60,000 nucleotides of DNA from Liolophura sinensis (GCF_032854445.1 NC_088304.1:6016001-6076000), one strand, 5' to 3'; positions 36,516-48,982 are shown, counted from the stretch's first letter. The notes: generated by a model not told the origin, from the letters alone. Made by a program: numbers and translations.

Positions 36516-37107
36516 CCAGAGACCGTATTGTTGAGAGGCTCCTGGATCATTGCGCCGCGCTGGCGTGTCGGCAATAAGAAAGTCACTCTACAACGAGGCT
36601 GACAAAGACAGATACACAACGAAAGCAAATAGTTCTGTTATTGTAAATTAATTATATTTTTCTAGTAGAGCCAAGAATGTATCCATATTTATATTATCAG
36701 TATAGAATTAAATATGAATTAATTCTACCTGTAGTTTGGTTTCATTTTTCATTTTCAAATTTTGTTCGAAATTGAAACTGAAACCATATATATTACAGAT
36801 AACAAAGACGAGGCAGTTTCCCCCAGAAACCTGAGCGTCCGTGTGACAAAAGCTGGCGTTTGGAATACCTTGTTTATCATCTTCCTATAATGTAAAGGAT
36901 TGACAGTCGGAATACCACAACCAAAACTACGTTCGGACAGATGGTGTCAAGTGTCAACGTACCACCACCAAATTGCAGTTAGAAAGTTCTTACGTCACAC
37001 TGAGACTTTACCACGATTGCCCTGAGACATTCTTCATACAAGGCGGAATAAAGCACTGCAATATCCAGTTTTGTGATATATCCTTAGTGTCAGGACAAGA
37101 CAAGAAA

Positions 37108-38306
37108 ATGCGACTCTCAAGGTGGTGTATTCTTTTTTTCCTGATTTTGGTAATGAATATTGTCGACATTTTAATAGACTTCTTTATTTTGCTAAGCTAG
37201 AGGGTTTGGAGAAAGGTTTGGTTCATGGACCGGTCTCTGAGTCTGTTACGTATGCTGTGTTGGCGTTCGCAATCATCGGTGTCTTTATCTTCACCACGGA
37301 GACTGTGGTCTCAGCACTGAAAACGTTTAAGGGGAAGGAAATAGACTTGTATGTTGATCTCTTATCAGCTATTGGGATTTGGTGTGCAGATCTGCCACAA
37401 ATTACACTGAACGTGTACGTTGCAGCATGTCGAGAGGAGCTTGTAAGCAATGTACAAATTGCCAAAGGCGCAGTGATTTTGGTAGCGGCTTGCATTCGCT
37501 TCGTCATAGTTCTTATCCGCTGTATTGTTGAAAAGCGCAAACATTGTGTGATTAGATGTTTGATTTTTTTGGGCGCCTTAATAATTTCAATCATTGCAGT
37601 TTTGGTTTTCGTTTTTTCCTTTTACCATCTCAAACATGGAAAACTTGAGCCCACTGACAGCAATAGGTATTTTGAAAACGTAGGTATTTTCGTCAACCAA
37701 AAATGTCTGATTCCAGGGAAGAGGTTATCAGATTCGGGATGGGCGAAAATCACAAATGTCCCCTTCCTAAGAATGTCCAACGAGGACGTGTTCGTTAGGT
37801 ATGAGATTCTCGGAACGTCCGAGGACACATGGCTATTGTCTAAGGAGATAACACAGAAACAAAATGTGCTAGACAAAGAATGTTATAACCTAACTCTATT
37901 AAACAACGACAGTTTTGTAGAAAGTCACGAACTTCTGGTTTCCACTTGCTTAAATCTTCACACGTCAGAAAACACCACCGTCTTTGTCTTCCGATTTCAT
38001 TTTATTAAACCGATTCACGGCTTTTTTAGCAATTCTAAAATCTTTGGTGACATCTCATTTAATGTAAAGCCAGACATCATGGGGCCTAATGTCACGTCGA
38101 CTCGTGGGCAAAGGGAGCTAACCGATATTCCGGTCAATCCAGTGCGTTATTTCCGGTACTTTTCGAACTCGGGAAACGTTGTCCACCAGACGTCGCTGAC
38201 TGACATAAAGGACGTTTGGAGTACAGGCTACTACCAGTGTGAGAGTACAGGAAATCTATATCCAACAAGGGACACCACCTTGAAAATTGACATTGGTGAT
38301 TTGTAG
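37108..38306 (+). pseudogene. five-TM protein gene, frameshifted copy
   Basis: Paralogue of the open gene at 43690-44889. The ATG at 37108 starts the same MRLSR... protein, but one base is missing near 37185-37195 within the end of TM1 (copy B has 'ttcatattttttgctcgg', copy A 'ttctttattttgctaag'), which brings a stop at 37198-37200. From there to 38306 the downstream frame is open without another break and differs from copy B by scattered residues. No ATG in the downstream frame precedes TM2-TM5. The single lesion suggests recent loss, or an assembly error. Confidence 0.85.
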
Positions 38307-38784
38307 GTAGGTGAAGGCATATTCAAGGAAATGTTTTATGTTTTAAAATTAACCCTGACATTAAAGTCCTTCAATTTACTTCAACATTTGACTTTAGATG
38401 AGAGTCAGACTAAATGTTACAAGAAAAAATTGTCAAAACTGAAATTTCTGTAGTACTTATTCCTGTTATCTTGCGCTTCCATTTGATTTAATGTTAAATT
38501 CACGGTGCTTGGTTACTTTGTTCATCACTGTTTTAGGATTCGATCTTTTGAAGTTGTGTAAAATATTTGAAAACTAATGTTTACTTTTCATTTATATGCA
38601 ATAACTTTTTTGTTTACTCCTGCCAGTGTTCATTGGTTGGTATTTACGTGGTTTGGTGTTAACGAATAATAAGGCCGTCTTATAAATTGAAGTTAAACTC
38701 AGTGTATTTTTGTACCAATTTCTGCTTAAGCCGTGGTGCTAGGGGTGTGTGTAGGGGCGGGGTGTATAAGTAGTTACTATTACA

Positions 38785-38935
38785 GTACATCAACAGTTGG
38801 AATAAAACCTTAACTGAATTACATTGTCAAGAGAGCGTATTTCACCGGTTAGATATGACTATTTGCCTACTACCACATGCAATGTCGTCGCCGCTCTGGT
38901 TTTACTCTGTATGCTGTAGTCTTTCATGGTATATA
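38785..38935 (+). repeat. dispersed 3'-flank motif, copy 1
   Basis: 'acagttggaataaaacc', 'agagagcgtatttcaccggt', 'gtcgccgctctggttttact' and 'ctgtagtctttc' in order. Related blocks occur at 45365-45440 (with a ~90-bp deletion), 45905-46035, 50170-50295 and 56885-57010. It lies about 0.5 kb downstream of the five-TM gene and includes an AATAAA. Confidence 0.7.
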
Positions 38936-40246
38936 ATCACTGATACCCTCTTGTCTGTATGATCCCACCTCATTCACTGTTTCCCCATCAAATATGTGTG
39001 CTTTGTTAATGCTATGTTTTAGTCACACCCAGTAGGTCATCGAATTTTGTGGTAGATTTATATTTACTATATTATCTATGTTTATAATTGAAAGCATAGC
39101 ACAAATTTGTTTCTTTTATTGCTAATAAACACTAGAAGCGTCCATAGCCCTCTGCACATAACAATATGCAGAAATTATTAAAAAGTAATTAGCTTTATAT
39201 AATCCATATATTGCATATTCCATATATTTATACATCCATCTTCGCTGGATTTATAGGAAACTAGAAAGCAATATACCCAAGGGTCCTGCATATGGCGTGT
39301 ACATATCTCGCCTTGTATCAGTTCTTACATCCTGTGTGCCAATTTGCATGAACGTTACAAGTAATTACTACAAAGGCTTGTGTTTCAAGGTTGTTACATT
39401 AAACGCCTTCGTTTTAATATTCTTAAGTTTTACCTTATGTATAATTGTCATCTGAGTACATATGGACACAGCGTCCAGAATCCCGTGCACTCTGCTTTGC
39501 GATTTTGTCTATTTCCTCTTAGCCTGGGGCTAGATGCCATATTCATCATGTTATATTCCAGCGTGGTACACGATTTGAATACTGATTTCACTCATTCGCC
39601 TAGAACATCCCGTGTGTCTTTCCAACGTCATTTATAACTGTAGACTGGTTCTCTTTTCATGGTTCCATCCTAATTTCGTATGCTATATACTTTCTTTTGT
39701 GTTGAAGATCTTTTATCAAATCGTCTCTAGCATTATTGACCTGTTTTGTTCGTTTTGGTTGACGGCTGGTATACGAAAGTCTGCTTCGACCACAAATCCA
39801 AGAACATTTCACTTACACGACTGCGACCATCATTTAGTTTAGAGACACATATATGTGCCTTACTGATCATATACTACAACACGTGTATAGATATGTAACA
39901 CATCATGTAAACAGGTTGAGCAGTAGTACGTAGTATGGCTTGTCCTTTTTTTTTTTTTTTAAATATAACACTGCTGGGCCATAGCGCACTTCAACTTCTG
40001 GATCTACTACTAGAGACTTCAACTGCCGGTTAGCGTGACCTTCGTCTAACCACTTCTGGTTTCGCTGGTGTTATGTGCACGACTGCCGTCAGTTTCTAAA
40101 TTTAGCTTGCCACTGTTTACATACGCTGAGTTCAGCGCCTGCTGTCTGCCTCTACCTTAGAATACTCCAGAATGCGCTCAGTTCGGTGCCTGTTTGTTTA
40201 CATCAAGTGTTCAGGAATTTTCTTATTCTGGTCAATTCCACCAGGC

Positions 40247-40780
40247 TATATAAGACCTATGAAAGCAGGTCAAACGGGGAGAACAGAGAACGGAGAGAAA
40301 GGAGAATTATTGAGAGTTTGGATGCTTTGCTGTGTATTACTTTAGTAGGCCTTTTGTGCTGAATTTTGGTGTCTTTATAGCCTCTGGCTTTGTTATATCC
40401 TATCTCCGCCGAGCACCTGTTCAATCTGAACTTGCATGTTTAATTTGTGCTCTTGTATACACAGTGCTTATTAGTACACGGACCCTGTCTGTGGAATTTT
40501 GTGTATATTTCGTCATACACTCAGTTATACTGTGGATTTTCCCTCTTGTGAATTTGCCTCTGAGCATTTATGTCTGTGTGGTATATATATTGTGGAATAT
40601 ATGCGTCCGTTTGGACTTGACACCGTAAGTACTTTAGTATTTGTATAGATACCGCTATCCTTTCTTGTTAAACTTAAGTACTTTAGTATTTGTATAAGTC
40701 TTATTATCTGTTCTTGTTAAGCTAATAAATTATTGTAAAATAAAATCTGCTGGTTTTGGTTACTTTTTTGTGCGCCTAAA
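40247..40780 (+). promoter_or_regulatory. TATA-to-poly(A) unit, copy B
   Basis: TATATAAG at 40247-40254 replaces the TATAAAAG of copy A. The downstream AATAAA pair and GT-rich region are kept at about 40725-40775. Hydrophobic frames of about 98-100 codons lie inside both copies but start with GTG and differ mainly at amino-acid-changing positions, so coding is doubtful. Confidence 0.35.
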
Positions 40781-41206
40781 CTGTCGTGTATTTCGAACAA
40801 GCCATCTCTTTATAATACAGACAGTTTGGGTCGTAACACTGGGTACCCCTGGCGTCATAAGTGATATGAGCAATAAGGGTCCTTGTATTAGGAGTGTGGA
40901 AAGTTCTTAGGCTCCGGGGCTCGTGTTTCAGACATTTTACAAGTTACTCATAAACTTTTCTTTATTTAATGAACATGCACATATACCATGTTGTCAAGTG
41001 GTCAAGTGGCCTTCAGTCGGAACGTAAAGCTGTGCAAACGTTCACATGAGCTCCGTTGCATAACAAAAAAAAACGTCAAATAACAGTCTCGTCCAAACAG
41101 TGAAAGCATGGGAGTCAACAATTTCTTCCGGTCCAAGGTCGGTATTGAGCCCGCACTTGGTGTACCTCGAGGATAAGGGGGTTAAAGGTTGTGGGGTTAT
41201 GGGTTA

Positions 41207-41342
41207 TACTTATTTATTTATTTCACTGATGTTTTCCACCGTACTCAAGAATATTTCACTTATACGAGGGCGGCCAGCGTTATGGTGGGAGGAAACCGGG
41301 TCCAGAGGCTGAGGGGCTCCTGGATCATTGCGCCGTGCTGGT
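41207..41342 (-). mobile_element. SINE family A fragment, copy B of the duplication
   Basis: Same internally deleted copy as 30950-31082, with slightly different point changes ('gaggaaaccgggtcc' kept here). Confidence 0.85.
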
Positions 41343-42619
41343 GTGCCGCTGTTCGGGATTATAGAATTAGGAGTTATGGAGTTAGGGATTAAGGGGTAGG
41401 GGTTACTTCCTTAGCTATAGATCTACCTCTAATATACAGGCGGCGCTGTTACAAGCATTTGGTGGTGTTATATATAAAACTGTTTTGGCTCTGTGACTGT
41501 ATGAGTTCATAAATATATGCCCAATGTTAACAAGGTAGGCATGTCGCACATGTAATTAAAACTATCATCGGAATGTATATGAACACTGTACTTTCTGCTG
41601 GTATAGTGTGCTTCTTGTGTCTCGGTAAAACACAAGTATATATCGACCACGGTAACTCGACGTACCCTAAACTTGATATCGAGTTTCAGCATGTAAAAGA
41701 CAAGAAACAAGAAACAAGAAACAAGACGCTATGATTTAAATACGATTTTATTATGCAAAAACTCGACGCGAAAACGTAGTCCGATGTGCCTTAAATATGT
41801 TGTATAAAAGTTTTTGCATAAGAAATAAAAGTTTTTGCAAGCTTTAAATCCCATTTACAACTCGAAGTTGTATTTTGAAACGAGTCATCGACTTAAGTGT
41901 GCTTCAGAATTTCGGGGTTTGTACAAGTGCTTTTAATGGCACGAATAGAACCCAAAAGTAACGCCAATCCGACTTTTCTAAGTTTGCCTGCAGGGATGTT
42001 TAAAGAGCGATGATGAACTTCCGGCTTTTAGTAACAATTTGTGTAATATAATCAACAATACATTTGTATGTGTGTTTCCGTAGCTGATCTACAGGCCTAC
42101 ATGCGCGTGCCTGGAGGAACGGACATGCCAGCATATACCTATGCTGTCATTTGGCTTGAATCCTCAATTCTACTTTCACTTCCAGTAACATCATTAAAGG
42201 GAAATTCCGAGGGGCTTTTAACTTATTTCAAATCAGTAGACGAAAGAAAAAAAAAACACATAGTGCAGATGAAGAGCTGAGCATCGGACGAGTATACGAT
42301 ACACAATTATGAAAAGCCTGTTGCGTGGGCATTCAGCCTGGTATTTCGTCAAGAAATATCTTCACGATCCCGAAGATCGAGTGGAACTATTCATCTTGCA
42401 AACGGCGCGCACGTGACTCCGTAGGTAAGCCTATACAGAACACGTGAGGTGCATGTATATGGTTTATTGGTCGACAGTCACTGCGAAGGATCTCCAAACC
42501 TGTACTTATATATATTTTCACTATCATTATTAACGGGGAATTACACTGGATTTTTCAAAGCAGCAATAATTAAGTGAGTTATCCTGATCAGCTTATATAT
42601 AACAACAGCAGTTGTGGCG

Positions 42620-42640
42620 ACACCCAGAAGTGTGTAACTA
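42620..42640. other. empty hAT target site
   Basis: 'acacccagaagtgtgtaac' matches the two flanks of the hAT element in copy A when the element and one 'cagacg' are removed, apart from one c-to-a change. Copy B therefore represents the state before insertion. Confidence 0.95.
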
Positions 42641-42677
42641 ACAGAAGACAGCGATGTGAGAAGCCGGGTAAGTTGTA

Positions 42678-43095
42678 TTGCTGATGTGAACAATTACACG
42701 TACCTATCTCACTCTAGGCCACGGTATATAGGGCCCACCAAGGCCAGCAATTAAGGCTTACAGGTCTACTGTTTTGCTGATAACAATTACACGTACATTC
42801 TCATTGTCACGGTATATATGGCTTACTAGGGCCTTCAGTTAAGGCTTACCGGTCTACTGTTTTGCTAATAACAATTACACGCACAGTCTCCTTGTCACGG
42901 TATATAGGGTTTACAAGGGCCTTCAATTAAGGCTTACAGTCTACTGTTTTGCTGATAACAATTACACGTACATTCTCATTGTCACGGTATATATGGCTTA
43001 CTAGGGCCTTCATTTAAGTTTTGCATGTCTACTGTATTGCTGGTAACAATTACGCGTACATTTTCATTGTCACGGTATATAGGGCCTACCAGGGC
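42678..43095. repeat. 87-bp tandem repeat, 5 units (copy B)
   Basis: The same unit as 36198-36515 with one more repeat, so copy number changed after the segmental duplication. The SINE-head fragment follows at about 43116-43155. Confidence 0.9.
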
Positions 43096-43689
43096 TCCCA
43101 GAGACCGTATTGTTGAGAGGCTCTTGGATCATTGCGCCGCGCTGGCGTGTCGGCAATAAGAAAGTCACTCTACAACGAGGCTGACAAAGACAGACACATA
43201 ACGAAAGCAAATAGTTCTGTTATTGTAAATTAATTATATTTTTCTAGTATAGCCAAGAATGTATCCATATTTATATTATCAGTATAGAATTAAATATGAA
43301 TTAATTCTACCTGTAGTTTGGTTTCATTTTTCATTTTCAGATTTTGTTCGAAATTGAAACTGAAACCATATATATTACAGACAACAAAGACGAGGCAGTT
43401 TCCCCCAGAAACCTGAGCGTCCGTGTGACAAAAGCTGGCGTTTGGAATACCTTGTTTATCATCTTCCTATAATGTAAAGGATTGACAGTCGGAATACCAC
43501 AACCAAAACTACGTTCGGACAGAGGGTGTCAAGTGTCAACGTACCACCACCAAATTGCAGTTAGAAAGTTCTTACGTCACACTGAGACTTTACCACGATT
43601 GCCCTGAGACATTCTTCATACAAGGCGGAATAAAGCACTGCAATATCCAGTTTTGTAATATATCCTTAGTGTCAGGACAAGACAAGAAA

Positions 43690-44889
43690 ATGCGACTCTC
43701 AAGGCGGTGTAGTCTTTTTTTCCTGATTTTGGCAATGAATTTTGTCGACGTTTTAACAGACTTCATATTTTTTGCTCGGCTAGAGGGTTTGGAGAAAGGT
43801 TTGGTTCATGGACCGGTCTCTGAGTCTGTTATGTATGCTGTGTTGACGTTCGCAATCATCGGTGTCTTTATCTTCACCACGGAGACTGTGGTCTCAGCAC
43901 GAAAAACGTTTAAGGGGAAGGAAATAGACTTGTGTGTTGATCTCTTATCAGCTATTGGGATTTGGTGTGCAGATCTACCACAAATTACACTGAACATGTA
44001 CGTTGCAGTATGTCGAGAGGAGCTTGTAAGCAATGTACAAATTGCCAAAGGCGCAGTGATTTTGGTAGCGGCTTGCATTCGCTTCGTCATAGTTCTTATC
44101 CGCTGTATTGTTGAAAAGCGCAAACATTGTGTGATTAGATGTTTGATTTTTTTCGGCGCCTTAATAATTTCAGTCATTGCAGCATTGGTTTTCGTTTTTT
44201 CCTTTTACCATCTCAAACATGGAAAACTTGAGCCCACTGACAGCAATAGGTATTTTGAAAACGTAGGTGTTTTCGTCAACCAAAAATGTCTGATTCCAGG
44301 GAAGAGGTTATCAGATTCGGGATGGGCGAAAATCACAAATGTCCCCTTCCTAAGAATGTCCAACGAGGACGTGTTCGTTAGGTATGAGATTCTCGGAACG
44401 TCCGAGGACACATGGCTATTGTCTAAGGAGATAACACAGAAACAAAATGTGCTAGACAAAGAATGTTATAACCTAACTCTATTAAACGACGACAGTTTTG
44501 TAGAAAGTCACGAACTTCTGGTTTCCACTTGCTTAAATCTTCACACGTCAGAAAACACCACCGTCATTGTCTTCCGATTTCATTTTATTAAACCGATTCA
44601 CGGCTTTTTCAGCAATTCTAAAATCTTTGGTGACATCTCATTTAATGTAAAGCCAGACATCATGGGGCCTAATGTCACGTCGACTTGTGGGCAAAGGGAG
44701 CTAACCGATATTCCGGTCAATCCAGTGCGTTATTTCCGGTATAATTCAAACTCGGGAAACCTTGTCCACCAGACGTCGCTGACTGACATAAAGGACGTTT
44801 GGCGTACAGGCTACCACCAATGCGAGAGTACAGGAAACCTATATCCAACAAGGGACACCACCTTGAAAATTGACATTGGCGATTTGTAG
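43690..44889 (+). CDS. five-TM membrane protein with glycosylated ectodomain, unrecognised
   Basis: 399 aa from an ATG at 43690; an upstream in-frame extension begins with TTG and is not used. Hydrophobic segments at about 8-28, 46-68, 82-106, 120-141 and 149-174. Basic loops (ARKTFKGKE after TM2, EKRKHCVIR after TM4) indicate N-terminus inside, so residues 176-399 would be outside the cell or in the lumen. That part has sequons at Asn 261, 289 and 328 and cysteines at about 200, 259, 281, 333 and 378. TM3 carries the polar motif WCADLPQITLN. I recognise no family. The coding frame has no intron; 'tatattacag' at about 43370 could be a 5'-UTR acceptor. Its frameshifted twin is at 37108. It is open and probably the working copy. 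Confidence 0.8.
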   Translation: MRLSRRCSLFFLILAMNFVDVLTDFIFFARLEGLEKGLVHGPVSESVMYAVLTFAIIGVFIFTTETVVSARKTFKGKEIDLCVDLLSAIGIWCADLPQITLNMYVAVCREELVSNVQIAKGAVILVAACIRFVIVLIRCIVEKRKHCVIRCLIFFGALIISVIAALVFVFSFYHLKHGKLEPTDSNRYFENVGVFVNQKCLIPGKRLSDSGWAKITNVPFLRMSNEDVFVRYEILGTSEDTWLLSKEITQKQNVLDKECYNLTLLNDDSFVESHELLVSTCLNLHTSENTTVIVFRFHFIKPIHGFFSNSKIFGDISFNVKPDIMGPNVTSTCGQRELTDIPVNPVRYFRYNSNSGNLVHQTSLTDIKDVWRTGYHQCESTGNLYPTRDTTLKIDIGDL

Positions 44890-45364
44890 GTAGGTGAAGG
44901 CATATTCAAGAAAATGTTTTATGTTTTAAAATTAACCCTGACATTAAAGTCCTTGAATTTACTTCAACATTTGACTTTAGATGAGAGTCAGACTAAATGT
45001 TACAAGAAAAAATTGTCAAAACTGAAATTTCTGTAGTACTTATTCCTGTTATCTTGCGCTTCCATTTGATTTAATGTTAAATTCACGGTGCTTGGCTGCT
45101 TTGTTCATCACTGTTTTAGGATTCGATCTTTTGAAGTTGTGTAAAATATTTGAAAACTAATGTTTACTTTTCATTTATATGCAATGACTTTTTTGTTTAC
45201 TCCTGCCAGTGTTCATTGGTTGGTATTTACGTGGTTTGGTGTTAACGAATAATAAGGCCGTCTTATAAATTGAAGTTAAACTCAGTGTATTTTTGTACCA
45301 ATTTCTGCTTAAGCCGTGGTGCTAGGGGTGTGTGTATCGGCGGGGTGTATAAGTAGTTACTGTT

Positions 45365-45440
45365 ATAGTACATCAACAGTTGGAATAAAACCCTAACTGA
45401 ATTACATTGTCAAGAGAGCGTATTTCACCGGTTAGGTATC
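45365..45440 (+). repeat. dispersed 3'-flank motif, copy 2 (deleted form)
   Basis: Same start as 38785 ('acagttggaataaaaccc', 'gcgtatttcaccggttagg') but joined directly to 'attgataccctcttg', losing about 90 bp. Confidence 0.7.
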
Positions 45441-45904
45441 ATTGATACCCTCTTGTCTGTATGATCCCACCTCATTCACTATATCCCCATCAACTATGTG
45501 TGTTTTGTTAATGCTATGGTTTAGTCACACCCAGTAGGTCATCGAATTTTGTGGTAGATTTATATTTACTGTATTATCTATGTTTATAATTGAAACCATA
45601 GCACAAATTTGTTTCTTTTATTGCTAATAAACACTAGAAGCGTCCATAGCCCTCTGCACGACATACATGTTATTGTGTTTTTCATAGTCATTACTCTCCT
45701 GGCGATGGTCAAACAAGAAGCAGGAATATTGGGTCAAAACGAAGTCCGTTTGCGGAGATACACTATCTGTGTATTACTTAAGATTTTTCAGTGCTAGGTC
45801 TGTTACAGTAATACGTTTCTGTTTGCTTTAGGGATATTTCAATTCGGACTTTTGAGTAATTCTCAAGCAAACTCTATGGGGCGTGTAATTTGCTAATATT
45901 TAAG

Positions 45905-46035
45905 CATTTACATGAACAGTTAGAATAAACCTGATAAACTGTTAAGAGGCAGCATTTCAACGGTGACGTGTGACCACTTGGCAGCTATGACACTGTCTCA
46001 CTGCTCTGGCTTTTCTCTTTATACCGCAGTTTTGT
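45905..46035 (+). repeat. dispersed 3'-flank motif, copy 3
   Basis: 'gaacagttagaataaacctg', 'ttaagaggcagcatttcaac', 'ggtgacgtgtgaccactt', 'ctcactgctctggcttttct' and 'ataccgcag'. It lies just outside copy B, so it is an independent, more diverged member. Confidence 0.65.
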
Positions 46036-46276
46036 ACATTTTGGACTGTCACCAGTATGTCCAGGAGGCCTTTCAGTTTACATCCGCTTTCCTCCAATGG
46101 ATAATTCCGACAGCTCCCACTTTAGTGAAAATCAGACCTGGAAGGAATGATCAAAGGCCAGATAACAGTCGATGATAACCAGTTCATGATCACGTGCCTG
46201 TTTTCACATACCACGTCGTGACATGTTTTACTGATACAGCAGGAAATATACAGGCCTCCGTGACATAGACATATAA

Positions 46277-46411
46277 CATCAGAGACCTTCAGTTAGACCT
46301 GAAGTACGACTTAAGACTTGTAACTTCAAACTAGAATAGGTAAACTAATTCAGGTCTGAAGCCGCACGTTCTTCGTTACAACCTGTAACTTCTAACTAAA
46401 GGTCTCTAATG
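46277..46411. repeat. ~135-bp inverted-repeat element
   Basis: Arms 'catcagagaccttcagttag' (46277-46296) and 'ctaactaaaggtctctaatg' (46392-46411) are reverse complements apart from two mismatches. The interior has no frame; a small foldback element or a structured RNA are both possible. Confidence 0.6.
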
Positions 46412-48982
46412 CCTCCAGTCTGAGGATTTTTGTGAAAATATTCTGGAGAAGTTGGGTTTACAAGGTCACATTTTACTGGATAAATTGGAAAAGAAATTCA
46501 CGAAAAAAAAAAAACGTAATGCTCGTCTGTGATTTGTCACTAATATACGTGTTAAGTCTCCCGGAAATACATTGAACACTCTAGAAGTTAACAGTTCAAA
46601 ACGGACAGAATGAGAGACAGTTGAGACAGTTGACAAAGCTGATTGCTACGTCACCCCTCGGGTATTATGTGCTCCGAATGGAGAGGATAAAAATATATGT
46701 CTACCTGTGTGTCTGCTTTGGGTTTGACGTCATACTTAACAATTTTTCAGTCATATGTCGACGAGAAGTCATTAGGTATGTATTCATGTACTGTGTTAAC
46801 CTTCACTATGCAATATCCTCTATATATTTTCCCGATTTCATTGTTTACCCTCGGACAATGACCGGTCGGCGGCTCTAGTATGACAGTTCGTTCAAAACCA
46901 CAAATGTGTGGTATGTTGTGACATGTCGGTAGCTTACACAGGGCAATTCGGTTTTTACCAGCCATAAAACTGACCACTGTCATGTATACAAATGAAATAT
47001 TTTTGATTATGACGATAAACAACGAATAAATAAATAAATAAATAATTAAATAATTAAATAAATAATTAAATCACACACAGAAGAGAACTGTGTCCAGAAA
47101 TATTGCATAATTATTTTTTGTACAATTGGTTGCTCAGAATAAAGGTCACAAAAGCAATTATTTCGTCAATTTTTCATGTCGATAATTCATAAAAAACATG
47201 CAAAATGATCCTCGCATATGTTATAAAAGATATCCACTTCTTCAAAATCTTCCGTAGACAGTGAAGGCCAACCAGAAAAATATGAAGAATTTCACATCAT
47301 ATCACGTTACTTACTGCCGACCGAAAACTCTGTTTCATCATAATTTAAATGCTTTCTACACAGCGCGGCAAAAATTTAAAAAATATATTTCTAAAACTAG
47401 CCATTAGAGAAACTTTTGTTAGGCACTGACTTCATCTTATCGTCACTTTATACTCACTTCAAGTGAAATGTGTGTTTCACGAATATAGCTTAGGGCCTAA
47501 TCCAGACCTTCTCAGCATCCGATTACCGGACGCTGCCGTTCCCTCAAAGTGCCCTTTGCGTCCAAAAAAAAAACAAAAAACCAACCAAGAAACAAAAAAA
47601 TATAAAAACAAAAAAAAAAAAAAAAAAAAAAACACGAAACAGCCCGAATTCATTATAAGACTTGGACTATCTACTTTTAGTCGCTAGGCTTGGGCTATCC
47701 ATTCGCCACATTAGTTTTGGCAAATATAATTTTTGTTTCGCGAAAGCAAATTGGCGTCCCTTGTGCACGGTGGGACTTCAATTGTTTATGTTTAAAGTTC
47801 GTAAATTTGCTCAGATTTAATGTTGGGTCTAGAATCAAGAAGGAATATTTGATTTCAGTGTGAAAGAATGGTTATGAAAACAACAAAGAGCATTTAAAAT
47901 CGGAAATGTAGCTGTGAAGAAGGTGACGAAAATTGGACCCGCGACAGTTCAATTAGCATTCAGATTATGAGGGCCGGGATTTACTTTCAATTCTTTTTCA
48001 AAACAAAAACCAAAACCAAAAAAAAAAAAAAAAAAAAAAAAAAAACAAATGCCAACCGACCGACCGACCAGACTTCTAAAAACAGGGTTTGTTACCCGAA
48101 ACAATTTTTTAATGATGGCCTGGGGTAGCAATGATACAATGCGATGACCAGATGCACGTCATCCGAGATGGCAGAGTTATCCACATATCAACCAATACAA
48201 ACCATCCTTAGACTGAATTTTCGGGCTAGGTGCGTGTTGTGGTTTGCACGCAGGGTGGAGGTCAACGTAGGAACCGAGGCCCTTAAAAATATATGAGAAT
48301 CGAAATATTCAACCATGAGGTGCCTTTCACCAGTGGTTCCATCCCCTGCCCTTCTGATGCCAGATTAGGCCACTAGCTCACATGTGTGTACGTCTGTGTA
48401 GGCATGTTGAGCTACATGCTGACTATAGACAGCGTACTGGGCAATTATGTATGTTATCGGTTTGAGTATGTACGATGTAATATATGGCATTTCCTGCACA
48501 TGCGCCTGAATGGTTGTTAATAGTATCGCGCGCGTACGCCGTGCTTCTCTATTGTCATCGTGTCCTATATTCTATAAGTACTTCTGTCTATCTTTTTTAT
48601 TTTTTTACTCGCTACATGTAAAATCTGCAGGCTGTGTGTATGCTGTGTGATCTATACGCCTACGCGCACAATATAGAGCTGAGATGAACAGAAACGTATA
48701 GATGCTACCTATCTGTGACATAAAATATCTAGCCTTCATGATTGAGACTTGTCGGCATTATACACAAGGTCAAATTCAGGTAACACTGTTGACGTTGTTG
48801 CTCTCAGTTGTAGGTCAAGAGGCTCAGCACATTGAAGTACAGCATACTCGATGGTGTAACTTCTCACTTCTCCACAATGGCTGACGGATCGATTATCAGT
48901 ACATAATGACAGCAGTGAGGTATGATATCGTGGCAAGCTGAGATCATAGGGCTTTTATGAAACGAATTTGAAGCCTGACAAC
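46412..48982. other. intergenic; A-rich runs, upstream region of PHYHIP-like gene 1
   Basis: An (AAAT)n run is at about 47030-47075, and long A-tracts are at 47560-47640 and 48015-48050. No gene recognised. The last few hundred bases must hold the promoter or 5' UTR of the gene at 48983, but no TATA box can be assigned. Confidence 0.4.

Larger units (their letters stand above)
28889..39157 (+). repeat. tandem segmental duplication, copy A
   Basis: It starts at 'atatgcagaaattatt' and ends at 'catagccctctgcac', directly repeated by copy B at 39164-45659 with a 6-bp junction 'ataaca'. It is 10.3 kb long because of a 3.7-kb hAT insertion; without it the two copies are within about 100 bp of each other in length. 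It holds a TATA/poly(A) unit, SINE fragments (29540-29578, 30950-31082, 36533-36573), an 87-bp tandem array and the frameshifted five-TM gene. Visible substitutions are a few per hundred bases by eye. Confidence 0.97.
39164..45659 (+). repeat. tandem segmental duplication, copy B
   Basis: Direct repeat of 28889-39157, lacking the hAT element. It also lacks about 70 bp present near 32035-32105 in copy A and about 90 bp present near 38865-38950. It includes the antisense SINE-tail fragment at 39797-39836 and the intact five-TM gene. The arrangement A-B head to tail with a 6-bp filler suggests unequal exchange or end-joining. Confidence 0.97.
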
